A DNA stretch of 64,000 nucleotides from Mycobacterium sp. (GTDB lineage Bacteria; Actinomycetota; Actinomycetes; Mycobacteriales; Mycobacteriaceae). Below the pieces are notes generated by a model that saw only the letters and a list, made by a program, of their open reading frames with translations, had not been told where the DNA came from and did not search any database. Location of the stretch: contig JAOPWC010000210.1 in the NCBI GenBank assembly GCA_025965895.1, positions 1 to 64,000 of the forward strand, written 5' to 3'. This document shows, one piece after another, positions 8,539 through 17,636 of the stretch (its first letter is position 1; the number at the start of each line of letters is the position of its first letter). The position numbers were made by a program, and so were the translations under genes.

Positions 8539-11500
8539 ATGACCGAGCCGCTGCCCCGTCAGTGGGAAGCCGACGCGCAACGCGTCATCGATCCGGACGC
8601 GCGCGGGCCTGTCCGCCTGCTCGGTGGTCCCGGCACCGGCAAGAGCAGGCTGCTTGTCGACGCGGCCGCCGCGCATATCGGCGCCGGCGTCGATCCGGAA
8701 TCGATTCTGCTGCTGTGTGGTTCGGCCCGGGCGGCCGTTCGCAGCCGGGCCGCACTCACGGGTGCCTGGTCGCGGTCCGCTGGCCGCAGCGCCATCCGGG
8801 AGCCGCTGGTGCGCAGCGTTCACTCGTACGCGTTCGCGGTACTGCGGCTCGCCGTGCAGCGCACCGGCGGCCCGCCTCCTCGACTGGTCACCGGCACGGA
8901 ACAGGAGGGCATCATCCGCGAGCTGCTTGCAGGCGACCTCGAAGACGGTCCGGACGCCGCGGTCGCTTGGCCCGCGGCACTGCGGCCCGCGCTGACCACC
9001 ACCGGGTTTGCCACTCAGTTGCGGGACTTGTTGGCCCGCTGCGCCGAACGCGGCGTCGACCCCGTTCGCCTGCAGCGCATCGGCCGGCTGGCCGGCCGGC
9101 CCGAATGGGTGGCCGCCGGTCAGTTCGCCCAGCAGTACGAGCAGGTGATGTTGCTGCGGGCCGCGGCAGGGATGGCCGCGCCGCAGGCCACTGTCCCCGC
9201 GCTCGGTGCGGCCGAACTCGTCGGCGCGGCGATGGAGGCGTTCGCCACCGACGGCGACCTGCTGGGCGCCGAGCGCCGCCGCGTGCGGGTGCTGCTCGTC
9301 GATGACGCACAGCACCTCGACCCGCAGGCTGCCCGCCTGGTGCGGGTACTGGCCGCCGGGGCGTCGCGCACAGTGTTCGCCGGCGATCCGAACCAGACGG
9401 TGTTCGGCTTCCGCGGCGCGGATCCCGCGTTACTCGCTACCGATTACCCGGCGGTGACGCTGACGCGCTCGTATCGCTGTGCGCCTGCGGTGGCCCGCGT
9501 CGTCAGCGGGGTCGCGGCACGACTGCCCGCAAGTACACCGTGCCGTGAAATCGACGGCAGCCAAGCCCATCCCGGATCAGTATCACTGCGGCTCGCAGCG
9601 TCCCCTCATGCCGAGGCCGCGCTGATCGCCGACGCGCTGCGCCGGGCCCACCTTGTTGACGAGATGCCGTGGTCGGAGATGGCCGTGATAGTCAGGTCCC
9701 TGCCCCGGACGGGCGCGCTACTGCGCCGGGCGCTTACCGCGGCCGGAGTGCCGGTCACGACACCACCGCCCACCACCCCGCCGGCCGACAGACCGGCCGT
9801 TCGTGCGCTGCTGACGGTGCTTGCCGCCACGGCCGGGGAACTCGACGGCAATCAGGCACTCGAGCTGGTGACCGGTCCGATCGGGCGGGTCGACCCCGTG
9901 TCGCTTCGCCGGCTCCGCCGGGCCCTGCGCCGCCGCGACACCGGCGAGCCGCCGCGCGACTTCGGGCAGTTGCTGGTCGGCGTGCTGACCGGCGAGCAGC
10001 GCGATGTGCCCGCCGAGCACTTCGGGCCGCTGCGGCGGATCCGTGCGGTACTCGACGCGGCGGCGCGTGCCGGCGGTCGCGATCCCCGCTACACACTGTG
10101 GCAGGCCTGGAACCGCTCGGGTCTGCAGCAGCGCTGGCTGACGGCCGGCGCCCGCGGGGGGACCGCGGGCGCGCAAGCGGACCGAGACCTCGACGGGGTC
10201 AGCGCACTGTTCGAGATCGCCGACGAATACCTTTCCCGCACAGCGGGCGCCACCGTGCGCGGCCTGGTAGACCATGTCAGGAACCTCAAACTTCCGCCGC
10301 CTGAGCGCGAGCCGATGGCTGCCGCCAACGCGGTCACTGTCGTCAGCGCGCACGGCGCGCTGGGCGGGGAGTGGGATCTCGTCGTCATCGCGGGCCTCCA
10401 GGAAGGCTTGTGGCCCAACAGTGTTCCGCGTGGTGGTGTGCTGGACACCCAGCAGCTCGTCGACCGGCTCGACGGGATCGTGGCGCCGGTATCCGCCAGG
10501 GCGCCGGTGCTCGCCGACGAGCGCAGACTGCTGGTCGCGGCACTGGGTCGGGCGCGCAGCCGGTTGCTGATCACCGCGGTTGACAGCGACGCGGGCGGCG
10601 ACGGGGCGGCGACGCTGCCGTCGGCGTACTTCTACGAGCTGGCGCGGTGGGCCGATGACACCGCGACCGCCCCCGTGTCGGCGCCGCAGGTGCTGTCGCC
10701 AGCCGCCCTGGTGGGCCGGCTACGTTCGGTCGCCTGCGCCCCGCCGGGTACCGTTGACGACAGCCGCCGCCGCAGCGCCGCAACACAATTGGCCCGACTG
10801 GCCGACGCCGGTGTGCCGGGCGCCGACCCCCGGGACTGGTACGGGATGGCCGCGGTCAGCACCGGCGAACCGCTGCATGACGACGGCGCGCCGGTCACGC
10901 TGTCACCGTCGGCCCTGCAGAACCTGGCCGATTGCCCGCTGCGTTGGCTGCTGGAGCGCCACGGCGGCACCGACGGATACGACCTGCGCGCGACCGTGGG
11001 ATCGGTGCTGCACACGTTGATCGCCGACAGCGGACGATCCGGGGCGCAGCTGCTCGATGACCTCGAAAGGGTCTGGGACACGCTGCCGTTCGACTCGCAG
11101 TGGTATGCCCGCAATGAGTTGTCGCGGCACCGGGCGATGCTGGCGGCGTTCGGGCAGTGGCGGGCGCAGACCCGCGACGAACTGACCGAGGTGGGCACCG
11201 AGGTCGACGTCGACGGCATGCTCACCCACCCCGATCCGGGCCTTCCGGACGTTCGGGTCCGCGGCCGCGTCGACCGGCTGGAACGCGACGGCGCCGGCCG
11301 CCTTGTCGTGGTGGACGTCAAGACCGGCAAGAGCACACTCAGCAAGCACGACGCGCAGCGGCAAGCCCAGCTGGCGATGTATCAACTGGCCGTCGCCGCC
11401 GGGCTGCTGCCGCAGGGTGGCGCGCCCGGCGGCGGTCGGCTGGTGTACGTCGCCAAATCCGGTGCCGGCGGGCCGGTGGAACGCGACCAGGACGCGTTGA

Positions 11501-11646
11501 CGCCGGGCACCCAGCGTGAATGGCAGGACCTCGTGCATTCCTCGGCGGGCGCCGCGGCGGGCCCGCAATTCCTGGCCCGGGTCAACGACGGCTGCGGTCA
11601 TTGCCCGGTGCGGTCCAGTTGCCCGGCTCAGGGCGGCCGGACATGA
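8539..11646 (+). CDS. adnA: AdnA subunit of the AdnAB helicase-nuclease
   Basis: 1035 residues. AdnAB resects DNA double-strand breaks in mycobacteria. The N-terminal UvrD-type motor has Walker A GGPGTGKS (about 29-36). Motif II reads VDDAQ instead of the usual DExQ. Motif III/Q is GDPNQTVFGFRG and motif VI includes ALGRARSRL. The C-terminal PD-(D/E)XK nuclease has VVDVKTGKS at about 925. Four Cys (ADCPLRW about 798, and GCGHCPVRSSC at about 1017-1027) match the AddB-style iron-sulfur staple around the nuclease. The stop overlaps the adnB start by ATGA, ensuring coupled synthesis. The degenerate motif II agrees with AdnA being the lesser motor. Confidence 0.93.
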   Translation: MTEPLPRQWEADAQRVIDPDARGPVRLLGGPGTGKSRLLVDAAAAHIGAGVDPESILLLCGSARAAVRSRAALTGAWSRSAGRSAIREPLVRSVHSYAFAVLRLAVQRTGGPPPRLVTGTEQEGIIRELLAGDLEDGPDAAVAWPAALRPALTTTGFATQLRDLLARCAERGVDPVRLQRIGRLAGRPEWVAAGQFAQQYEQVMLLRAAAGMAAPQATVPALGAAELVGAAMEAFATDGDLLGAERRRVRVLLVDDAQHLDPQAARLVRVLAAGASRTVFAGDPNQTVFGFRGADPALLATDYPAVTLTRSYRCAPAVARVVSGVAARLPASTPCREIDGSQAHPGSVSLRLAASPHAEAALIADALRRAHLVDEMPWSEMAVIVRSLPRTGALLRRALTAAGVPVTTPPPTTPPADRPAVRALLTVLAATAGELDGNQALELVTGPIGRVDPVSLRRLRRALRRRDTGEPPRDFGQLLVGVLTGEQRDVPAEHFGPLRRIRAVLDAAARAGGRDPRYTLWQAWNRSGLQQRWLTAGARGGTAGAQADRDLDGVSALFEIADEYLSRTAGATVRGLVDHVRNLKLPPPEREPMAAANAVTVVSAHGALGGEWDLVVIAGLQEGLWPNSVPRGGVLDTQQLVDRLDGIVAPVSARAPVLADERRLLVAALGRARSRLLITAVDSDAGGDGAATLPSAYFYELARWADDTATAPVSAPQVLSPAALVGRLRSVACAPPGTVDDSRRRSAATQLARLADAGVPGADPRDWYGMAAVSTGEPLHDDGAPVTLSPSALQNLADCPLRWLLERHGGTDGYDLRATVGSVLHTLIADSGRSGAQLLDDLERVWDTLPFDSQWYARNELSRHRAMLAAFGQWRAQTRDELTEVGTEVDVDGMLTHPDPGLPDVRVRGRVDRLERDGAGRLVVVDVKTGKSTLSKHDAQRQAQLAMYQLAVAAGLLPQGGAPGGGRLVYVAKSGAGGPVERDQDALTPGTQREWQDLVHSSAGAAAGPQFLARVNDGCGHCPVRSSCPAQGGRT

Positions 11647-14600
11647 CCCGTCGTTACAGCCCCACCGGGCTGGCGCGGCTGCTCGGGCTGCCCGCGCCCA
11701 CCGACGAGCAAGCGGCGGTAATCGCCGCCCCGCCCGGCCCGCTCGTCGTGATCGCCGGCGCCGGCGCCGGCAAGACCGAGACCATGGCGGCGCGCGTGGT
11801 CTGGCTCGTTGCGAACGGTTACGCCGAGCCCGGGCAGGTCCTCGGCCTGACGTTCACCCGCAAGGCCGCCGCGCAGCTGTTGCGCCGGGTGCGGTCGCGG
11901 CTGGCCAGGTTGTCCGGCGCGGGGCTGCGGCCCACCCAGGCCGACGGCGAGTGTGCCACCGTCAGCACCTATCACGCGTTCGCCGGCACCCTGCTGCGCG
12001 ATCACGGGATGCTGCTGCCGGTTGAGCCCGACAGCCGGTTGCTCAGCGAAACAGAATTGTGGCAGTTGGCCTTTCGTGTCGTCAGCGACTACCGCGGCGA
12101 CCTCCAGACCGGTAAGACCCCGGCCTCGGTCACCGCGATGGTGCTGCGGCTGTCCGGGCAACTTGCCGAGCACCTCGTCGACACCGCCCAGTTGCGCGAC
12201 ACCCATGTCGAGCTGGAGCGGTTGGTGAACACGCTGCCGGCCGGGCCGTATCAGCGCGACCGCGGTCCCAGCCAGTGGCTGCAGCGGATGCTGGCCGTTC
12301 AACACGAGCGCACCGAGCTGGTGCCGCTCATCGACTCGCTGCATGCCCGCATGCGGGCGGACAAGGTGATGGATTTCGGAACCCAGATGTCCGCGGCCGC
12401 CCGGCTGGCGGCCGGCTTCCCGCATGTCGGTGAGCAGCTGCGGGAGCGCTACCGGGTGGTGCTGCTCGACGAATACCAGGACACCGGCCACGCGCAGCGC
12501 ATCGCGCTGTCGTCGCTGTTCGGGGGCGGGGTCGACGACGGGTTGGCGCTCACCGCGGTCGGCGATCCGATCCAGTCGATCTACGGCTGGCGCGGCGCGT
12601 CGGCCACCAACCTGCCGCGGTTCGCCACCGATTTTCCCCGCGCCGACGGCGCACCGGCTCCCACGCTGGAGCTGCGCACCAGCTGGCGGAATCCACCCCG
12701 TGCCCTGTATTTGGCCAATGCGGTGTCGGCCGAGGCGCGCCGACGTTCGGTGGCGGTGCGCACATTGCGCCACCGTCCCGGGGCCCAGCCCGGGACCATC
12801 CACTGCGCACTGCTCGAGGACATTGTGATCGAACGTGACTGGGTTGCCGAACACCTGGCCCGCGGCTATCACGGCGCACGGTCCCGCGGCGGTGCCGCGC
12901 CCACGGCGGCGGTCCTGGTGCGGCGCAACGCCGATGCCGCGCCGATGGCGGAGGCGCTGACCGCCCGTGGGGTCCCGGTCGAGGTCGTCGGGCTGGCCGG
13001 ACTGCTCGGCGTCACCGAGGTGGCCGACGTGGTGGCGATGCTGCGGCTGGTCGCGGATCCGACGGCCGGCTCAGCGGCGATGCGGACGCTTACCGGCCCC
13101 CGGTGGCGGCTGGGCGGGCGCGATATCGCCGCGCTGTGGCGCCGTGCGCACGAGCTCGCGCACGACGGCCGCGCTGCCCCGGTGCCGCTGGAACGGCTCG
13201 CTGCACAAACCGGCCCCGACGCGGATGTCGCCTGCCTGGCCGACGCGATCTGCGACGCCGGCGGCGCCGACAGGTACTCGGGAGAAGGGCATCGCCGCAT
13301 CGTCGCGCTGGCCCGCGAGCTCGGCGCGCTGCGCGGGCGGCTGACCCATCCGGTGCCGGAGCTGGTCGCCGAGGTGCGTCGCGTGCTGGGCGTCGACGTC
13401 GAGGCCCGCGCCGCCCGGCCCGTCTGCGCGGGATGGTCGGGCAGCGAGCACCTGGACGCCTTCGCCGACGTGGTCGCCGCCTACGCCGAGCGGCCCAATA
13501 CGTCGATCACCGGCTTTCTGGCGTATCTCCACGCGGCGGCTGAGGTCGAGAACGGGCTGGCACCCGCCGAGGTGACGGTGTCACAGGATCGCATCCAGGT
13601 GTTGACCGTGCACGCCGCCAAGGGCCTGGAATGGCAGGTCGTCGCCGTGCCTCACCTGAGTACCCGCATCTTCCCGTCCACGGCATCGACCCGGACCTGG
13701 CTGACCGACGCGGCCGACCTTCCGCCGTTGTTGCGCGGCGACCGCGCCGCCGGCGGCATGCATGGCGTCCCTGTGCTCGACATGTCGCGGGTCACCAACC
13801 GCAAACAACTGTCCGACAGCATATCCGAGTATCGGCGAAGCCTTGAGCAGCGCCGCGTCGACGAGGAGCGCCGGCTGCTGTACGTGGCGATCACCCGCGC
13901 GCAGGACACGTTGCTGCTCTCGGGTCACCACTGGGGCGCCACCGCCGCCAAGCCCAGCGGCCCGTCGGACTTCCTGCGCGAACTCAAAGAGATCATCGAC
14001 CGCTCGGCAGGCGACGGAAATCCGTGCGGGTTCGTAGCGCACTGGGCGCCACCGCCGGCCGACGGTGACCCGAACCCGCTGCGCGACAGGAAGGTCGAGG
14101 CCGTCTGGCCGGCCGACCCGCTGGCCGGCCGGCGGAAAGACGTCGAGCGCGGCGCCGCTCTGGTGCGGGCCGCCGCGGATGCCCCCGTCGACGACGACCC
14201 GGACGGCTGGGCGGCCGACGTCGACGCCCTGCTGGCGGAACGCGCCCGTGCTGCAGAGCCGACGAATATGGCATTTCCGCATCAACTTTCGGTGAGCAGC
14301 CTGGTGGAGCTGGGCCGCGACCCCGACGGTGCCGCCCAACGGCTGCTGCGGCGGCTGCCGGTTCGCCCCGACCCGCATGCGCTGCTGGGCACCGCGTTCC
14401 ATGACTGGCTGCAGCGGTTCTACGGCGGTCAGCGGTTGTTCGACCTCGACGACCTTCCGGGCGCCGACGAGCACGGTGCCGACGCCGCGGACCTGGCTGA
14501 GCTACAGCAGGCGTTCACCGCCTCATCGTGGGCAGCACGCACACCCGTCGACGTGGAGGTGCCGTTCGAGATGGTGATCGGCGACACAGTGGTGCGTGGC

Positions 14601-14888
14601 CGGATCGACGCGGTGTTCGCCGACCCCGACGGTGGAACCACAGTCGTCGACTGGAAGACCGGAGAGCCGCCCGCTACTCGGGAAGCATTGCACCACAATG
14701 CTGTTCAGTTGGCAGTCTACCGGCTGGCGTGGGCGGCCCTGCGCGGCCGGCCGGTGTCGTCGGTGCGTGCGGTGTTCCACTACGTACGCAGCGGTCGCAC
14801 GGTGACCCCGGACGCGTTGCCCGACGTCGACGCGCTCGCCGCCCTGCTGCCGCCTCAGGCCCCGGACCGCCACACCTTCAGCGCCTGA
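11643..14888 (+). CDS. adnB: AdnB subunit of the AdnAB helicase-nuclease
   Basis: 1081 residues from ATG 11643, overlapping the adnA stop by 4 nt. It has Walker A AGAGAGKTET, FTRKAAAQLL, motif II LLDEYQDTGHAQ, GDPIQSIYGWRG, motif V TVHAAKGLEWQVV and motif VI YVAITRAQD, a complete superfamily-1 helicase. The C-terminal nuclease has VVDWKTGEPP at about 1002. Unlike AdnA it lacks the iron-sulfur Cys set. In M. smegmatis AdnB is known as the dominant 3'-5' motor. The final 34 nt overlap the convergent DoxX-like gene. Confidence 0.94.
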   Translation: MTRRYSPTGLARLLGLPAPTDEQAAVIAAPPGPLVVIAGAGAGKTETMAARVVWLVANGYAEPGQVLGLTFTRKAAAQLLRRVRSRLARLSGAGLRPTQADGECATVSTYHAFAGTLLRDHGMLLPVEPDSRLLSETELWQLAFRVVSDYRGDLQTGKTPASVTAMVLRLSGQLAEHLVDTAQLRDTHVELERLVNTLPAGPYQRDRGPSQWLQRMLAVQHERTELVPLIDSLHARMRADKVMDFGTQMSAAARLAAGFPHVGEQLRERYRVVLLDEYQDTGHAQRIALSSLFGGGVDDGLALTAVGDPIQSIYGWRGASATNLPRFATDFPRADGAPAPTLELRTSWRNPPRALYLANAVSAEARRRSVAVRTLRHRPGAQPGTIHCALLEDIVIERDWVAEHLARGYHGARSRGGAAPTAAVLVRRNADAAPMAEALTARGVPVEVVGLAGLLGVTEVADVVAMLRLVADPTAGSAAMRTLTGPRWRLGGRDIAALWRRAHELAHDGRAAPVPLERLAAQTGPDADVACLADAICDAGGADRYSGEGHRRIVALARELGALRGRLTHPVPELVAEVRRVLGVDVEARAARPVCAGWSGSEHLDAFADVVAAYAERPNTSITGFLAYLHAAAEVENGLAPAEVTVSQDRIQVLTVHAAKGLEWQVVAVPHLSTRIFPSTASTRTWLTDAADLPPLLRGDRAAGGMHGVPVLDMSRVTNRKQLSDSISEYRRSLEQRRVDEERRLLYVAITRAQDTLLLSGHHWGATAAKPSGPSDFLRELKEIIDRSAGDGNPCGFVAHWAPPPADGDPNPLRDRKVEAVWPADPLAGRRKDVERGAALVRAAADAPVDDDPDGWAADVDALLAERARAAEPTNMAFPHQLSVSSLVELGRDPDGAAQRLLRRLPVRPDPHALLGTAFHDWLQRFYGGQRLFDLDDLPGADEHGADAADLAELQQAFTASSWAARTPVDVEVPFEMVIGDTVVRGRIDAVFADPDGGTTVVDWKTGEPPATREALHHNAVQLAVYRLAWAALRGRPVSSVRAVFHYVRSGRTVTPDALPDVDALAALLPPQAPDRHTFSA

Positions 14889-15244
14889 GTGATCATCGGA
14901 ATCTGCAGCGGCAGCCGGGCGATCGCGGCGACGCGCAGCGGCCACGGCCTGTCCCACCACAGCCGCACCATGTTCACGTTCGCCGGGAAGACGGCGGCAA
15001 ACAGCGCCGCGGCCGTCAGCCCGCCCATCCGCCGGGTCCGCGGCACCAACAGCAGCGCACCCGTCGTCAACTCCGCGACGCCCGACGCGTAGGTGTAGAG
15101 CCGCGGGCTGCCGGGCAGCTTGGCCGGCACGATCGAGTCGAACGGCTTAGGGGCCAGGAAATGAGTGCTACCAACGCCGAGCAGCAACACGCCCAGCCGG
15201 TAGGCGGCGGCCTGCGCCGAGGTGGACGGGTGTTCAGCCGGCAC
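14855..15244 (-). CDS. DoxX-like small membrane protein
   Basis: About 129 residues with four predicted helices: AAAYRLGVLLLGVGSTHF, SGVAELTTGALLLV, LTAAALFAAVFPANVNM and a C-terminal IARLPLQIPMITQAL. The arrangement resembles DoxX/MauE-type quinone-associated membrane proteins. The start is uncertain: GTG 15244 is used, and the frame is open further upstream. It is convergent with adnB and divergent from the K+ channel gene. Function unknown. Confidence 0.65.
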   Translation of the reverse strand: MPAEHPSTSAQAAAYRLGVLLLGVGSTHFLAPKPFDSIVPAKLPGSPRLYTYASGVAELTTGALLLVPRTRRMGGLTAAALFAAVFPANVNMVRLWWDRPWPLRVAAIARLPLQIPMITQALKVWRSGA

Positions 15245-15293
15245 GTGTGTGATGGGTACATTGTGCTCATGCGGCGCCGGCGGATCAGTCGTT

Positions 15294-16367
15294 GTGGCCG
15301 CTAGAATTCGCAGTCTCCGCGGCGGCGGACCGGATGAGGCCCTGACCTCCCAACCCGAATTTTCGCTCGTCGGTGTGCTGCGCATCCCGGAAGCGCACGT
15401 CAGCCCGGGCCGCGCAATCACCCGCCGGGTGCTGCTGGCGCTGCTCGCATTGTTCGCGGCGGTCGTGATCGTCTACCTGGACCGCGACGGCTACCGCGAC
15501 GTGAAAGGCGGCCGGCTTTCGTTCCTGGACTGCGTGTACTACGCCACGGTGTCGCTGTCGACCACCGGCTACGGCGACATCACGCCGTTGACGGAATCCG
15601 CCCGGCTGATCAACGTGTTGATCATCACCCCACTGCGGGTCGCATTCCTGATCGTGCTGGTCGGCACCACGCTGGAAGTCCTGACCGAGCGGTCCCGCCA
15701 AGCGTGGAAGATCCAGCGCTGGAGGAGCAGAGTGCGCAACCACATCATCGTCATCGGCTACGGCACGAAAGGCAGGACCGCCGTCGACGCGATGCTCAGC
15801 GACCAGGCGGCGGCCGCCGACATCGTCGTCGTCGACACCGACCAGACGGCCCTCGACCATGCGGTGGCCGCCGGCCTTGTCACCGTGCACGGCAACGCGA
15901 CGAGGTCCGATGTGCTCAGGCTGGCCGGCGCCCAGCACGCCGCGTCGATCATCGTCGCGACCAACCGCGACGACACCGCGGTGCTGGTGACGCTGACCGC
16001 GCGTGAGCTCGCGCCGAAGGCGAAGATCGTCGCGTCGATCCGTGAGGCAGAGAACCAGCATCTGTTGCGGCAGTCCGGTGCCGACTCGGTCGTCGTGTCA
16101 TCGGAGACCGCGGGCCGGCTGCTGGGCATTGCCACCACGACACCGACCGTCGTGGAGATGATCGAAGACCTGCTGACCCCCGACGAGGGGTTCGCGATCG
16201 CCGAGCGGGAGGTCGAACCCGGCGAAGTCGGCGGATCACCAAGGCATCTGCGCGACATCGTGCTCGGCGTGGTGCGCGACGGCCGGCTGCTGCGGGTCGA
16301 CGACCCGCAGGTGGACGCGATCGAGCCCGGCGACCGCCTGCTCTACATCCACAGCGTGGATCATTGA
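15294..16367 (+). CDS. Two-helix potassium channel with RCK (TrkA-N) domain (Rv3200c family)
   Basis: 357 residues from GTG 15294. It has TM1 (RVLLALLALFAAVVIVYL) and a pore helix with the K+ selectivity filter TTGYGD. TM2 (LINVLIITPLRVAFLIVLVG) is followed by a cytoplasmic RCK domain with the Rossmann motif IIVIGYGTKGR and Asp at the second strand (VVVDTD), suggesting nucleotide binding. A TrkA-C domain closes the protein. It likely forms a tetrameric K+ channel gated by nucleotide or ions. It sits 3 nt upstream of nudC, so the two are probably co-transcribed. Confidence 0.9.
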   Translation: MAARIRSLRGGGPDEALTSQPEFSLVGVLRIPEAHVSPGRAITRRVLLALLALFAAVVIVYLDRDGYRDVKGGRLSFLDCVYYATVSLSTTGYGDITPLTESARLINVLIITPLRVAFLIVLVGTTLEVLTERSRQAWKIQRWRSRVRNHIIVIGYGTKGRTAVDAMLSDQAAAADIVVVDTDQTALDHAVAAGLVTVHGNATRSDVLRLAGAQHAASIIVATNRDDTAVLVTLTARELAPKAKIVASIREAENQHLLRQSGADSVVVSSETAGRLLGIATTTPTVVEMIEDLLTPDEGFAIAEREVEPGEVGGSPRHLRDIVLGVVRDGRLLRVDDPQVDAIEPGDRLLYIHSVDH

Positions 16368-16370
16368 CGC

Positions 16371-17297
16371 ATGGCGCATTTCGAATTGCGCAACATCCCG
16401 CTCTTGTCACGCGTCGGGGCCGACCGCGCCGACGAGTTGCGTACCGACGTCGACGCCGCGCTCGCCGGCTGGCCGAACGGCGCGGTGTTGCGGGTCGACT
16501 CGCGTAACCGCGTCATGATCGCCGGCGGCCGGGTCGTACTCGAGGACGCCGCGGCGCTGGGCGACAGACCACCGCAGGACGCGGTCTTCCTCGGGCGGAT
16601 ACCCGACGGCCGGCACGTCTGGGGAATCCGTGCCGCGCTGCGGCCGCCCGACGACCCCGACGCGGACGTCGAGGTGCTCGACCTGCGCCGCGCGGGGACG
16701 ATCTTCGACAACGTCAGCGCGCAACTCGTCGCGTCCGCCATGGCGCTGCTGAACTGGCACGACAACGCGCGGTTCAGTCCCGTCGACGGGCTACCGACCA
16801 AGCCGATCAAGGCCGGCTGGTCGCGGATCAACCCCGTCACCGGTCACGAGGAGTTCCCGCGCATCGACCCGGCCGTCATCTGCCTCATCCACGACGGGCA
16901 CGACCGTGCGGTGCTCGCGCGCCAGACCGCCTGGCCCGAGCGGATGTTCTCGCTGTTGGCCGGGTTCGTCGAAGCGGGGGAGTCGTTCGAGGCGTGCGTG
17001 ATGCGCGAGGTCGCCGAGGAGATCGGGCTCAACGTGCGCGAGGTGCGCTACCTGGGCAGCCAGCCGTGGCCGTTCCCACGGTCGCTGATGATCGGGTTCC
17101 ACGCGATCGGCGACCCGGAGCAAGAGTTCTCGTTCAACGACGGGGAGATCGCCGAAGCCGCCTGGTTCACCCGCCACGAGGTCCGCGAGGCACTCGCCGC
17201 GGGCGACTGGAGCAGTGGCTCCCAGTCGAAACTGATGCTGCCCGGCGCGATTTCGATCGCCCGGGAGATCATCGAATCTTGGGCTGCACTCGACTGA
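16371..17297 (+). CDS. nudC: NADH pyrophosphatase NudC
   Basis: 308 residues. It cleaves NAD(H) to NMN(H) and AMP and in other bacteria removes NAD caps from RNA. The Nudix box (GX5EX7REVAEEIGL, about 200-222) is intact. The NudC signature SQPWPFPRS follows about 18 residues later and fixes NADH specificity. The zinc-ribbon region (about 130-160) has no cysteines: only two Cys exist in the whole protein, neither in that region, so the classic four-Cys zinc site of E. coli NudC is absent. In M. tuberculosis NudC is linked to isoniazid and ethionamide tolerance. Confidence 0.93.
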   Translation: MAHFELRNIPLLSRVGADRADELRTDVDAALAGWPNGAVLRVDSRNRVMIAGGRVVLEDAAALGDRPPQDAVFLGRIPDGRHVWGIRAALRPPDDPDADVEVLDLRRAGTIFDNVSAQLVASAMALLNWHDNARFSPVDGLPTKPIKAGWSRINPVTGHEEFPRIDPAVICLIHDGHDRAVLARQTAWPERMFSLLAGFVEAGESFEACVMREVAEEIGLNVREVRYLGSQPWPFPRSLMIGFHAIGDPEQEFSFNDGEIAEAAWFTRHEVREALAAGDWSSGSQSKLMLPGAISIAREIIESWAALD

Positions 17298-17316
17298 GCC
17301 CGTTGATGCCGAGCGC

Positions 17317-17571
17317 TTAGATCTCGGCCAGTTTCTGCTTGACTTCCGGTCCGCTCGGGTTCGTCAGCGTCGTGCCGTCGGCGAACTGGACCGTCGGAAC
17401 TGTCCTGTTGCCGTTGTTGACGGAGCTGACGAACTCGGCTGCCGCCGGGTCCTGCTCGATGTCGACCTCGTCGTAGACGATTCCGACCGACTTCAGCATG
17501 GCCTTCAGCCGGAAGCAGTATCCGCACCAGGTGGTGGTGTACACGGTCAGTTGGGCGGTGGTTGCGGTCAT
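17317..17571 (-). CDS. mrx1: Mycoredoxin-1
   Basis: 84 residues, the length of M. tuberculosis Rv3198A. The active site WCGYC in TVYTTTWCGYCFRLK and the cis-Pro segment RTVPTVQF define a glutaredoxin-fold protein. Mycoredoxin reduces mycothiol mixed disulfides on proteins. I chose ATG 17571 over the upstream extension because an AAGTTA/TAACTT element sits 5 bases before it. It is divergent from uvrD2. Confidence 0.93.
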   Translation of the reverse strand: MTATTAQLTVYTTTWCGYCFRLKAMLKSVGIVYDEVDIEQDPAAAEFVSSVNNGNRTVPTVQFADGTTLTNPSGPEVKQKLAEI

Positions 17572-17576
17572 GCCCA

Positions 17577-17582
17577 AAGTTA
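17577..17582 (-). promoter_or_regulatory. Leaderless -10 element of mrx1
   Basis: On the reverse strand TAACTT precedes the ATG by five bases, matching TANNNT and leaderless spacing. Confidence 0.5.
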
Positions 17583-17636
17583 ACGCGCCGTGGCGCTGCA
17601 ACCTTCCTGTCGGTCCGCCCTGACATGATGGACCCC

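Noticed and set aside
7413..8540. Single 375-codon protein joining the ATL domain to upstream sequence
   Set aside because: Only the last 96 codons resemble a protein family; the remainder is out of frame with lipV, which has an intact catalytic triad.
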